A DNA stretch of 64,000 bases from Sphaerolaimus hirsutus (taxonomy: Eukaryota; Nematoda; Chromadorea; Monhysterida; Sphaerolaimidae). This document shows positions 33,686 to 43,800 of this stretch, piece after piece (position 1 is the stretch's first letter; every line of letters starts with the position of its first letter). The notes below the pieces were generated by a model, which saw only the letters and a program-made list of their open reading frames with translations, did no database searches and was not told the DNA's origin. Location: contig OZ038456.1 in assembly GCA_964036195.1 (NCBI GenBank), positions 21,119,792 through 21,183,791 on the forward strand, in the 5' to 3' direction. A program made the translations under genes and the position numbers.

Positions 33686-33878
33686 GGTATACTCGGCGGA
33701 CATCACATTTAGTATGGAAAACTACCATATTTGAAAAATGAACCAAAAAATTTACCGTTTTTCATGATAATATTTCGTTCTTATTTTGGATAAATTAATT
33801 ACGAAATTTATCACCAGAATTTTATTCATTAGATTACGGTAAGATTTTGCACATACTTTGCGGTCCGCCGAGTATACC
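33686..33878. mobile_element. MITE with GGTATACTCGGCGGAC ends
   Basis: Left end GGTATACTCGGCGGACATC; right end GCGGTCCGCCGAGTATACC. The AT-rich core has no coding capacity. The GGCGGAC motif also occurs beside 9640 and 61555, and near 58765. Confidence 0.75.
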
Positions 33879-34368
33879 TTTGCTGTAGTAGTTGATTGAA
33901 CTTTTGTAGTAACTAATTTCAATCAACTTAACTCGGCAGACATGAAACGAGTCAGTAATTCGGTAGTCATGCTGCGATTACAGCTCGGACGTAAAATTCC
34001 AGCGTAAAATTCCATCGCAAAATTGATTACATGAAAGTGGATGATGATACAGGTCTGCAAATTTTCATGGACAATATGTTTATCATTACCTCCATTTGTG
34101 ACCAAGGGTCATTGTACACGGTCACTTCTATTTGATTGTGAAAATTCAAAAAATTTCGATTTTACACTGAAATTTTACGCCAGCTGAAGTTACCGTGTGT
34201 TTTGTACGAACGTGAGTGGAAGCCGCAGGATTTCCGTCTGCGTCACAGACGCAAGATAACGGAATGCAATTAAGTCAACACATGCATCAGTGACAGTTTA
34301 GGCAAATGTTGGGGGCACCTCCACAACAAATGGCAGCCAAGTTTGGTTGCCCATTGCCCTATGCAATT
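33879..34368. other. No gene seen
   Basis: Mixed sequence with a short palindrome near 34225-34250 (TCTGCGTCACAGACGCA) and no coding evidence. Confidence 0.4.
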
Positions 34369-34788
34369 ACCCTAAATCCTCGAATAAGACCCCAGGGGAG
34401 TTATTTTTTCGTCAGACGTTTTGGAGGGGGGAGTTATTCAAGGGGGGGAGTTATTCGAGGGGGGGAGTTATTTTTTCCTCAGGAAACGTGGACTTGATTC
34501 ATTGTATGGATGCAGTATGTAAACTCGTTTAATTAAGGTATTTCACCGTCCAATAACAACATAACAATGTGTATACACTGCATACACATTATGTATCTGC
34601 TGTCGCTGTCATAGGCTTCTATTCTTTTATAGTTTTGCATTGTATCCTTTTCATCATAGGGAGGATTGTTTGAGAGGGGGGAGTTATTCAAGGGGGGGAG
34701 TTATTTTTTCCTCACCCCGCCAGCAGGGGGGACTTATTCAAGGGGGGGGAGTTATTCGAGGGGGGATCTTATTCGAGGATTTGCGGTA
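34369..34788. mobile_element. MITE, family C
   Basis: TACCCTAAATCCTCGAATAA at the left; TTATTCGAGGATTTGCGGTA at the right. Multiple GGGGGGAGTTATTC units. The antisense and sense open frames (FKGGSYSRGG type) are repeat translations. Confidence 0.8.
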
Positions 34789-34935
34789 TGTTAAAAAATG
34801 GGTACATCAATTTCCCATTTAAATGTTTCATTAGCTTAGTTTAGCACTTAAAAAATGTAGAATAATTTATAGATTATCTTAACATTTAATCAAACTGCAC
34901 AACTTGCAAAACTATAAAAATAAATTATTTAAGAA

Positions 34936-37900
34936 TCAATTAAAGCCATCATCAACATAGTCATCATATTCAGCCAAAACTGGACTAAACACTGTCAAAA
35001 TGAGCACAAAAACCACAGCTACTACAAAGAAAAACCAGAAAAAAAGACAGTCTAACACCGCTGCAGCACATTGCCATTCCAAAATGATTTTCATTTCCCC
35101 AATGGTCTTCAGTTGTTGTTCACTGGGAATTGGTGCATCATTCTTGTCATCTTCACCAGAGCTGGCCTGTCAAGTTAAATGCAACCGATGTTTGGCAGGT
35201 GATTTTGGCACTATTCCAAAATCTATATTTCTAGTTTTTCAACCTGAATTTCATTGTGATATAGGAGGGCCACTGTTTCCTTGGGTGTCCTCATGCAACA
35301 AAAAATGCCAAATTTCTTGACAAATAGCCAGTACATCCTGAGGGCACTCTCAGACCCTGTAAAGTGCAAAGTAAAGTGTCAGATGTCATGCAAAATATAA
35401 ATCAAAACAAAAAAGAAAACATTTAATTGCTGATCTTTGCAAAACAATTGACTTTATTCTACATTTGTCATGACAATTGACGTTTTAATGACATTTGTCA
35501 CTTTACTTTACACGTTACAGGGTCTGGGATTGGCACCAGGCAGGCATTCTGTAATATAGCCCAGCATGATGAAATTTGATGACCTGTTATGATATATTGA
35601 TAACGATTTTTTTGTCATTCATCAATAAAGTAAAATTGAACTTAAACACACCAAAACATTGGCAGCAATAGCACACAGCATGAATATGAATACAAATACT
35701 ATGTAGTCATCTGCATAGAATGATAATTTTGGTAATTTTTATTCTCCATTCCACTGTAAAAATTTCCACTCACATATTATGGGTACAGTTCTGCCATGAG
35801 GCACGTTTGAGCCAAGAAAACATGCATAGATTGCAAAAATAAGCATTGCAACCACTCCTAGTGTAACCTTCTCCTTTGAACTCGCCTGTGTATTGTGCAA
35901 AATGTGTCACTTTTGTGTTGTATTTACAACACCAATAAACCAAACATACTGGGAGTCTAAACATAAGCAGTGTCAAGATAATTGGTAAAATACATGGCAG
36001 CACTATGTGGAGGGTATAATTGCTGTGCCTTCTTCTCAACATCAAATACAAGCTCACATCTGGGTAGGGCTCCGGACAGCATGCATATCTGTGAGATAAT
36101 GATGGGACTGATTGAGTTAGTAAAATACTTCAACTAGCAAGAACTCAAGTTACAAAATGCAAAAGAGTCAATTAACACCAATATCCTCCGTTTAATCCTG
36201 GTACTTGTCAAAAGAAATGTTTTGTGGTGGATATAATCTCCCAAATTAGCTCCAGGGGGCAGTCCCAGACCCTGTAAAAGACACTGTAAAGTGTAAAAAC
36301 CCCTGTAAAATGTCATGTGTGATTTAAAAGATTCTTTAAGATTTGGATATGACACGATAAGATTTGGATACAAATGACACTTTACATGGTCTTTTACATG
36401 ACACCTGACATTTTACAGGGTATTTTACATGACGCATGACATTTTACAGGGTATTTTACACTTTACAGGGTCTTTCACAGAGTCTGAAACTGGCACCAGT
36501 CTCAACACTGTCACTTGTCGTTGTTAGATCCACGTGCCACCCATTATAGGCCCAAGTGCCAAATTTGAGCTTGCACCATTGGGCATCAAAAGGGTATAGG
36601 GTAAAATTCATTTTGCACACTGCAGTAAATTGTCTGTATGGGGCATGGCTCACTGTCCCATCGGAACGGACAGATGCTCTATAGTCTCTATGCTCTAAGT
36701 CTGGGTCTTTTGCTCTTCCCGCTGGCTGTGCACTGTATTGGGTCACTGTTTTTATTTCTGTTTTCAATGAGTAATAAAATTTTATGCATGTCCTGTGATG
36801 GATGTTTTAGCGTGAAAACCAGGGGAAATCAATGTTTTATGTACAAACAACATCTGGGTGCAGTCCCAAGCCCTGTAAAGTGTAAAGTAAAGTGTCAAAT
36901 GTAAAGTCAAATGCAAAGTGTCAATCATAACAAAAAAAGAAAAGATTTTATCACTGAACTTTGCACGACATTTGACAGTTTACTTTGCATTTGACTTTAA
37001 ATTTGACAGTTTACATTTGACACTTTACTTTACACTTTACAGGGCTTCGGACTGCCACCAGTTGTCACTATTCTGCTGAAGTATTGTCATGTACAAAATG
37101 ATGTCATGGTGCATTTCAAAACACTTCCAGTACTTTTCCACCAAAAATCCATCTACAGGACTGACAGGCAACAGCATAGAAAAAATTCACTTATTAAACA
37201 GCACTACATCAGGCATCCAAATTTTGCTCACAGGCACCACAATAGTCTCTATACCACCAAATTCTGTAGCATTCCATGTCAGCAATTCATCAACCCAACT
37301 CTGTTCAAACCACACAGCTGCAGTTATCAATTCTTCATTTTCATCCACATCCAGGTGCCAGTCTCAGACCCTGTAAAATGCCCTGAAAAATGTCAAATGT
37401 CAAACAAAGTGTCTAGTCATGTAAAATTGCAACTTGTTTGTCATTTTCAATCAAATCAAATAGAATTATGCTTACCACCCATCAAATCTTTACCACCCAT
37501 ATCGGCTACTCTATTTGCGGTCCTACATAAAGCATGGTCATTTTGCAGTGCATTTTCCATGACTTTGGACACTTTGCTTGACATTTGACATTTTACAGGG
37601 CATTTCACGGGGTCTGGGACTGCCCCCAGGTGAAGTAGACTCAAGCTCAACTGCAACTTGACAGGGGTGCTGGCATTTTTCACTGGTCTCACATGTCGAT
37701 TGTAAGAAGACAAGAGGTGTTTCAGAAGTATGCTTTCTGCTGCCTGGGGCTTGTTGTCTGTACCTGTATCATTGATAATCTTAGATTATAATGGCGGAAC
37801 CCCCCCCCCCCACCCTCGAAATAGTCAAGAATAGCTAACAATCTTCTAAAAAGCATATGAGCTAGTGAATTTGAAGGTGAAAATGGGCAGAAAGGTATGA

Positions 37901-38340
37901 AAATTAGTGATTTTGAGTGAAAATTGGGGCAAATTTTTTAGCAAACTCTAGCATTTTCTGGGAAAAATGTATTTTACTCACATTTACTCATCATGAGTAA
38001 AAAAATTTACTTTGCATTTTCTGTACTCAGGGGTGAGTAAAGAATAAATACTAGAAGTTTGCATCTACTGTGACTCACTTTGACTTTGAGTTTGCATTTA
38101 CTTTTACTTTTAGTTTGCATTTCAGTACTTTTAACAACTCTGCTCTGAAGGAACGATTTACTTTTAAGTTTCAAACACTGTGATAGCACAAATATGTGTG
38201 AAACTTGTAAACTTTCAAATGTGTGAACTGTACTTGAAATTTTAGGTGACAATAATTTTTAGGGACTTACTCGCAGTCGCACATCCGAGTGAAATTATCA
38301 GGTAAAAAATTGGATATTCTACAAAATATCTTAGTTTCAT
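34936..38340 (-). CDS. Nicotinic acetylcholine receptor alpha-type subunit
   Basis: Cys-loop cation channel subunit, synaptic or muscle membrane. Exons: 38271-38340 (start, signal peptide FYLIISLGCATA), 37627-37763 (LLSSYNRHVRPV), 37191-37351 (VWFEQSWVDELLTWN; WMPDVVLFN), 37059-37160, 36820-36853 (tentative), 36497-36757 (Cys-loop: two Cys with 13 residues between, YPFDAQWC; TWAYNGWHVDL), 36177-36249, 35950-36088 (vicinal pair YACCPEPYPDV, so alpha-type; M1), 35774-35885 (M2: EKVTLGVVAML), 35652-35710 (M3), 34936-35166 (M4: FFWFFFVVAVVFVL; stop). Total is near 460 residues, normal for the family. The Glu before M2 and the 9' Leu suggest a cation pore. Three introner-like insertions interrupt the ligand-binding domain and a fourth lies in an intron. 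The piece around 36820-37160 is unlike the family and its junction is unresolved. Confidence 0.85.
35332..35548 (-). mobile_element. Introner-family copy inside a nicotinic-receptor intron
   Basis: Plus-strand ends GGGCACTCTCAGACCCTGTAAAG and TTACAGGGTCTGGGATTGGCACCAG with TGTCAGATGTCATG arms. It sits wholly within the intron between the M3 and M4 exons, not at an exon edge. Confidence 0.75.
36250..36496 (-). mobile_element. Introner candidate after the Cys-loop exon
   Basis: Minus strand: the exon ends GAGACTG, the element starts GTGCCAGTTTCAGACTCTG and ends GGGACTGCCCCCTG, then GAGCTAATTTG. CTG flanks both sides. Exact excision joins VET-GANLGD. Using the AG three bases further (GAG) gives a GT-AG intron with one codon fewer and the same frame. 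The interior has TGTCATG and inverted CATGACA units. Confidence 0.75.
36854..37058 (-). mobile_element. Introner candidate in the nicotinic-receptor gene
   Basis: Minus strand: GACAACTG then GTGGCAGTCCGAAGCCCTG, ending TTGGGACTGCACCCAG then ATGTTG. GT and AG termini are present, but the flanking triplets differ (CTG and CAG) and the simple GT-AG join would create TGA. The true splice pattern is therefore unclear. Confidence 0.65.
37352..37626 (-). mobile_element. Introner candidate in reverse orientation, splitting the nicotinic-receptor N-terminal domain
   Basis: Minus strand: CTTCACCTG then GGGGCAGTCCCAGACCCC, ending GTCTGAGACTGGCACCTG, then GATGTGGATG. CTG flanks both sides. Excision joins LSLLHL to DVDENEE, a contiguous stretch in this receptor family. 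In this orientation the 5' end has no GT (GG) and the 3' end is TG. Confidence 0.75.
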
Positions 38341-38495
38341 TTTTAGACTATCAATTCAAGTGGAAACAATAAATTATTGAATTCACTGGCAAATTTGTTT
38401 ACAGAGAAATGCCACTTCAACAGAAACCTCAAAACTGGATAGAAGACAGCTGTATTTTCGACAACTGTTCAGGGAAGTTATATTGCAGTCAAACA

Positions 38496-38649
38496 TCGTG
38501 TTTCTTCTAATAGAACGGCATACCTCCATCCAACAATTAAGATAGAACGGCAGGTTTTTGCACGTTAATGCACTTGCGAAAAGAATATCACGGCAAATCC
38601 ATGTTAACTAAAAATAGAATGGCGCCCTTTTGTTCTAAGAAATACGGTA
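38496..38649. mobile_element. MITE, family B, decayed
   Basis: Left end near ATCGTGTTTCTTCTAATAGA; right end TTCTAAGAAATACGGTA; GAACGGCA units inside. Lies about 150 bases upstream of the nicotinic receptor start codon. Confidence 0.7.
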
Positions 38650-38782
38650 TTATACCCTTTATTTCACTCCGTATTTTATGTATAGCTTCATAGGATGCTA
38701 ATTTTCTCAAATCGACTTCGTTTGTCCTTAAAAACAATGGATCGGCAAATTTTTTTTATAATGCACGTTTTTTCAAGACCTG

Positions 38783-39009
38783 GGGCCAGTTCCGCAAATC
38801 GAGAAGTGAGAAGTAAAATGGCAAATGCGACGTTAAATGGCAAAAGCGAAGTGAATTGAAAGGTAAAATGGCAAAAGCGAAAAAAACTGTTTTTATTATT
38901 ATTATTTTTACTTCGCCTTTCCAATTTACTTGTCATTTCACTCCATTTTTGCCATTTTACTGCGCTTTTGCCATTTTACTTCTCACTTCTCAATTTGCGG
39001 AACTGGCAC
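38783..39009. mobile_element. Element with introner-like ends but different interior
   Basis: Ends GGGCCAGTTCCGCAAATCG and inverted TTTGCGGAACTGGCAC, flanked by CTG (38780-38782) and CAG (39010-39012). The interior is GTAAAATGGCAAAAGCG and its inverse. The outer 11 bases and the C(A/T)G flanks match the introner family; the rest does not. It does not interrupt a gene that I can see. Confidence 0.7.
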
Positions 39010-39171
39010 CAGAGATACCCCTCAAAATGACTTCCAGTCAATTTCATCACATGAACAGAAAACAGAATCATATGGAGGGAAACAGAATAAATAATGGTAC
39101 ATGATACCAAATATTTATAAAATTTGTAAAGGATATCATCCGGTAAATATCTATAGTTGTTAAAACGTAAA

Positions 39172-39274
39172 CACCGTATGTCCTCACATTACCCCCCGGG
39201 GGGTTTATTTTTCCAGAATGGAAATTTTAAGGGGGGGGGGGTCAAACGAGGGGGGTATTTTGAGGAAATACGGT
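39172..39274. mobile_element. MITE, family A, short copy
   Basis: ACCGTATGTCCTCACATTAC at the left; TTTTGAGGAAATACGGTA at the right, inside AGTAAA-type repeat sequence (about 39149-39595). Confidence 0.75.
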
Positions 39275-39598
39275 ATTTACGTTAACTCGAAAAATACGTA
39301 AGGCTTCTGTAGAAGGGAAAAAGGGAGAGAAAAGGCTAAAAATGAAGCAAAAATCGCCAAAAAGCTGTGTACCATACACATATATAGCCAACAATCGCCA
39401 ATGGTGGTGTTTGAAAATTCGTGATTTTTAGTGAAAATTAGGCCGAAATATTCCCTTTTGTGTTTTCTTGAGAAAAAAGTAGTTATTTCACCCACATTTA
39501 CTCATGAGTAAAACTAAAATAAATACTCTGAACTCAGAGCCAGGGCCAGTAAAAAAGAAATACATTAATTACGTTACAGTACAGTTTTGAAAGTTGTG

Positions 39599-40053
39599 TA
39601 CCGTATATCCTCAAATAAGACTCCAGGGAGTTATTGTTTCGTCAGAAGTTTTGGAAGGGGAGTTATTGAAGGGGGGATGTTATTCAAGGGGAGGAGTTCT
39701 TTTCCCTCGGAACTTTCACTTTATTCGTTGTATGAATGCAGTGCATCAACTCATATTATCCAGGTATTTAACAGTCAAACAACAACCAAAACAAGGTATT
39801 CATGCTGAAATTGATGTTCATCGGCATGTGAATCACTCAAATACACATTGTGGATACACATACCAAATACCCAGAGGGGGAGTTATTCAAGGGGAGGAAT
39901 CATTTTTTCCTCACCTGGCCAACAGGGGTGAGTTATTCAAGGGGGGATGTTATTCAAGGGGGGATGTTATTCAAGGGGGATGTTATTCAAGGGGGATGTT
40001 ATTCAAGGGGGGATGTTATTAAGGGGGTGGACTTATTCAAGGATATACCTTTC
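39599..40053. mobile_element. MITE, family C, with a tandem array
   Basis: TACCGTATATCCTCAAATAA at the left; TTATTCAAGGATATACC at the right. Between 39915 and 40035 the 16-17 base unit GGGGGATGTTATTCAAG is repeated about six times in tandem. Confidence 0.8.
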
Positions 40054-40149
40054 ACAACTCTGTACATATCACATGGGTTTAAGAAGCTTGGCCGTTGCCA
40101 GGTGCAAAATTCAACTAGCCCAGGGCTAATTTTTTGGAAGCTCATAAAG

Positions 40150-40313
40150 CTCAGGGGTCGGGATCGTGATCACGGAATCGGGATTTGAAAACTTTCGGGA
40201 CCGGGACCCCGATCTGGATTCGTTTTTTGATGTTTCGGGATTGAGATCGTAATCGAGACTGCCAAATCCAGAAATTTTCCGAGATTCGGTATCCGGATCC
40301 CGCTTGAACCCTA
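40150..40313. mobile_element. GATC/CGGGA-array repeat
   Basis: Units CGGGATCG, GGGACCGGGACCCCGATC and GAGATCGTAATCGAG. The right end reads CCCGCTTGAACCCTA. A related block lies at about 61695-61830 (CCCGATCCCGATCCC ... TTGAACCCC). Confidence 0.5.
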
Positions 40314-40318
40314 CTCAC

Positions 40319-40609
40319 TCGCCCATTTGGCGCCTTGCATTCGATTGAATTCGTTCCCAGGGGGCAGACCCGGACACTGTAAAATGCGCTGTAAAGTGTC
40401 AAATGTCATGCAAAGTGTCGAAAGTCACGGTTGTCATTTTGCATAGCATATTCCATAACTTTTGCCATTTTGCATGACCTTTGACATTTTACGGGGTCTG
40501 GGATTGGCACCAGGCGACATTGCGCGGTCATTTGAAAACGGAAAGCTGATATCGCAGCGAAACCATCTGGAGGATGCTGAAATATTCCATTTTCCACGGC
40601 CATTTGCAT
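40319..40609 (-). CDS. Unidentified small coding segment split by an introner
   Basis: Minus strand: ATG at 40609 (or 40603) opens VENGIFQHPPDGF and FRFQMTAQCRL to 40511. An introner (40361-40510) follows, then GTNSIECKAPNGR to 40319, which ends at a strong donor (CGA then GTGAGTAGG). Exact excision of the element keeps the frame. I recognise no family. A plus-strand frame is also open over 40511-40640, with a GGTAAATAA at its end, but it lacks an upstream acceptor. The segment is head-to-head with receptor 2, 200 bases away. Confidence 0.4.
40361..40513 (-). mobile_element. Introner candidate in the unidentified minus-strand gene
   Basis: Minus strand: CGCCTG then GTGCCAATCCCAGACCCCG, ending GTCCGGGTCTGCCCCCTG then GGAACG. 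CTG lies on both sides. Short copy (about 150 bases) with TGTCAAAGGTCATG arms. GT start, TG end if excised exactly. Confidence 0.7.
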
Positions 40610-40812
40610 GGAGAATTGAGAATTCAAGATGTCGCTTGGTAAATAAAACACGATTTTAGTGTCAAATGTCAAATTGCGGGAAATGCAAAGAGAAGACTGT
40701 TTGACTATTTATCTACCTACAGTAAGCGCATTTTTCAGTACGCAAAACCTCAGTCGAATAATATATAATGTGAATTGATATTTTTGCCAATTCCAACTCC
40801 TAAAAAATTAAA

Positions 40813-43800
40813 ATGCACAGTTACAAGCGAAATATAATTTTTATCACAATTGTCATACTTCACTGCATTTGCTCGAAATCAAAAGCAGAAAATGATAAAA
40901 ACCACACTGATAGTGATGAGGAGAAAAGTGTTGAAGCGGTTTTATTAAATTCAGTTTCCAACATTTCGTGGCAGTTGACCAGCAGGGAAATTGGCAATGA
41001 AAATGATTCGATGGTTATAGGCGGCGTAATTTCAGATCTCGGTTTCGATGAAGATTTTGTGCAGTTGCACGAGAATGGATCGATTGATGAAAGCCAGGTA
41101 GGCATTTGCATTCATACACAGCAAAAAATGGGTGTGTGTGATGAGCGGTGAGGTGTCGTGAAGTGTCTTCACTCAGGCACTAAGTGTCAGCACTAAACAC
41201 GTCACTGTACATCCAGACGCTTCACGGCGCTTCACAAACTATAAAAAGTATTCAGCGATGATTCGTGAAGTGCGCTTCACGAATTTTGTTTGTTGTGATG
41301 ATAAGTGAAGTGTGTGGAAGACACTTCACCTCAAATTTCGTGAAGCGTGTGCGTGTGAAGCGTGAAGGAAGTGCATGGAAGTGTCTTCAAAAAGGTTTAC
41401 GGTCCCCAGAATTAATTTATGGTGAAGTGCCTTCCACATAGTTCACATAGCTTCACGTCCAAATATCCGCGGGATACTTACCGATGTTGATGCTTTCACG
41501 CACATCGCCAACATCTCAGTGCTCCAACAATTTACCAATCCACTTATTATTACCCTCACAATAAAAAACATGTAAAACTTCAATCCAATATCCTCTTTTT
41601 TCCAGTCAGCCACATCATCCAGGTCCCACTCCCATACTTTGTAAAAGACCATGTAAAGTGTAAAAGACCGTGTAAAATGTCATGTAAAAGACCCTGTAAA
41701 GTATCAAATGTCATGTAATAAACCCTGTAAAGTGTCATGTGTATCTAGGGTTGGGACGATATGACTTTTCGATATCGATATTCGATATTCGATATTTTTT
41801 CCTGAAACTCGATATTCGATATCGATACGATATGGACCCTCGATATCGATATTCGATATTCGATACTAAAAAATGCTCGATATTCGATATCGATATTTCG
41901 ATATTTTCGATATTTCGATATTTTGCTTTTGGTATAGCAGGGCATATCTCATTTCCATTTGATCACAAACCCAACTGATCATCTCTACTGAAAAGTAGAT
42001 GATACAAATTTAAATGGCACACAATGATCAAAATGAGAAAATGATTTAAAAATGTGACAGATGTGGTAAGGAAAAGGTGCCAGCCCCATTTATAGGTGCC
42101 ATGCCATGGTGCCATTGATGTTTCCATGGTGTAAGTATTTATTTAACATACATATACTCTTATGTGAACATCTGAGAGAGCATTTGCACAAGATTTGATG
42201 CTGCCACAAGTGCTGAAACAAAAACACCTGTCATGTGAGAACAAAGTGCGCGCTTGCGCGCAAAATTTGTTAAAATTGCTTATGAAATCGCCTTCTAATA
42301 GTGCCATTCCTGGCTTATTTGAAGTCAGGCCCAGGGAGTATAGAATATCGAAAATATCGAAAAAAATGGTCGATATTCGATATCGATATTCGATATTTTT
42401 TCAAAATTTTCGATATCGATATTCGATATTCGATATGAAAAAATAGTCGATATCCGATATTCGATATTCGATACGATATATCGTCCCAACCCTATGTGTA
42501 TCCAAATATTATTTTATCGTATCCAGATCTTATGTTTTTGTATCTTAATCTGACTTTTTGACATAAGAGTTGAATACAAAAACATAAGATTTGGATACAA
42601 TAAATAAGATTTGGATACAATAAATGAAATAAATAACACATGACACTTTACTTACATAACATTTGACACTTTACAGGGTCTTTTACATGACGCATGACAT
42701 TTTACACAGTCTTTTACATGACACATGACATTTTACACGGTCTTTTAAACTTTACAGGGTCTTTTACATGACACATGACATTTTACGCGGTCTTTTACAC
42801 TTTACACGGTTTTTTACAATGTCTGGGAGTGCCCCCAGGTGCCGCAGGCCGAGCATTTTTACCTTCCCTACACGTTTCTACACAATTCTGCTATTAGGTA
42901 CAAGTGTTGCTACATTGTCTCTGTGCAACAATGCGCTATTGGCGTGGCTGTTTGCTACTAGATTGCAGACTAGACAGTTGGTTTTTGGTGGTGTTTATAT
43001 TTGTGAGTGTGATAGGGAGAGGGAATTTAGGAATGTTAACATTACAATGGCCTGGGGCAGTCCCGCACACTGTAAAGTGTAAATAAGTGTGTTGAAGGTC
43101 AATAAAAATGAAAGAAAAGATTTTATTACTGAACCTTGGTCATTTGACAAAATTTGTATGTATGATCAATTTATATGACATCTGACATTTTACTTTAGAC
43201 TTTACAGGGCATAGCTAGCTGTAATTGAGGGGTTTTCAGGATTTTGACCATGAGGGAGGTTCAAATACATCCATTCAACGGTTCTAAAGCACTCCTCCTA
43301 TATAGATAGCTGGACTAAAATTATTTAAGGCCAATTGTTTAGCAGGTTTGAAGGTCAAATTTGGTGAAAGTTTATGAAAATTAGCGATTTTGAGTGAAAA
43401 TTGGAACATTGCTACAAATAAATTCGCTTCAAATACACATTGAAGTAGATAAATAGCTGGGGTTTTTGGGGCCCCCCACTATGATTCCACGAAAACTCAT
43501 CACATTGAAGCATATCATAGCACCAAAAATCTAGCCGATAACCCATCAACTCCCAGATGTCACCTGCTCTTTCTATCCATGATGGCCTGGTGCCACTCCC
43601 GGATCCTGTAAAATACCCTGCAAAATGTCAAATGTCATGCAAAGTGTTAAAAGTCATGGAGAATGCCCTGTAAAATGATAAAATCAATTTGTTCACCATT
43701 GTTTACCATTTTCCAAAGCATTTCACATGACTTGACACTTTGCATTTCACTTGACATTTTCCAGGGCATTTCACAGGGTCCGGGAATGCTCCCCGGTGCG

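Noticed and set aside
35000..35320. Plus-strand open frame of 106 codons
   Set aside because: Antisense to the nicotinic receptor M4 exon and its flanking intron.
37089..37588. Long plus-strand open frames (95 and 160 codons)
   Set aside because: They are antisense to nicotinic receptor exons, whose minus-strand frame carries the conserved family motifs.
39915..40035. Tandem 16-17 base units resembling a CRISPR array
   Set aside because: The units (GGGGGATGTTATTCAAG) are contiguous with no unique spacers, lie inside a family C MITE, and the genome is eukaryotic.
42999..43082. Extension of the receptor 2 TM1 frame through CDREREFRNVNITMAW
   Set aside because: Donor sites occur at 43003 or 43007, and the extension runs into an introner-type copy. 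The TM2 exon continues the helix only if the extension is removed.
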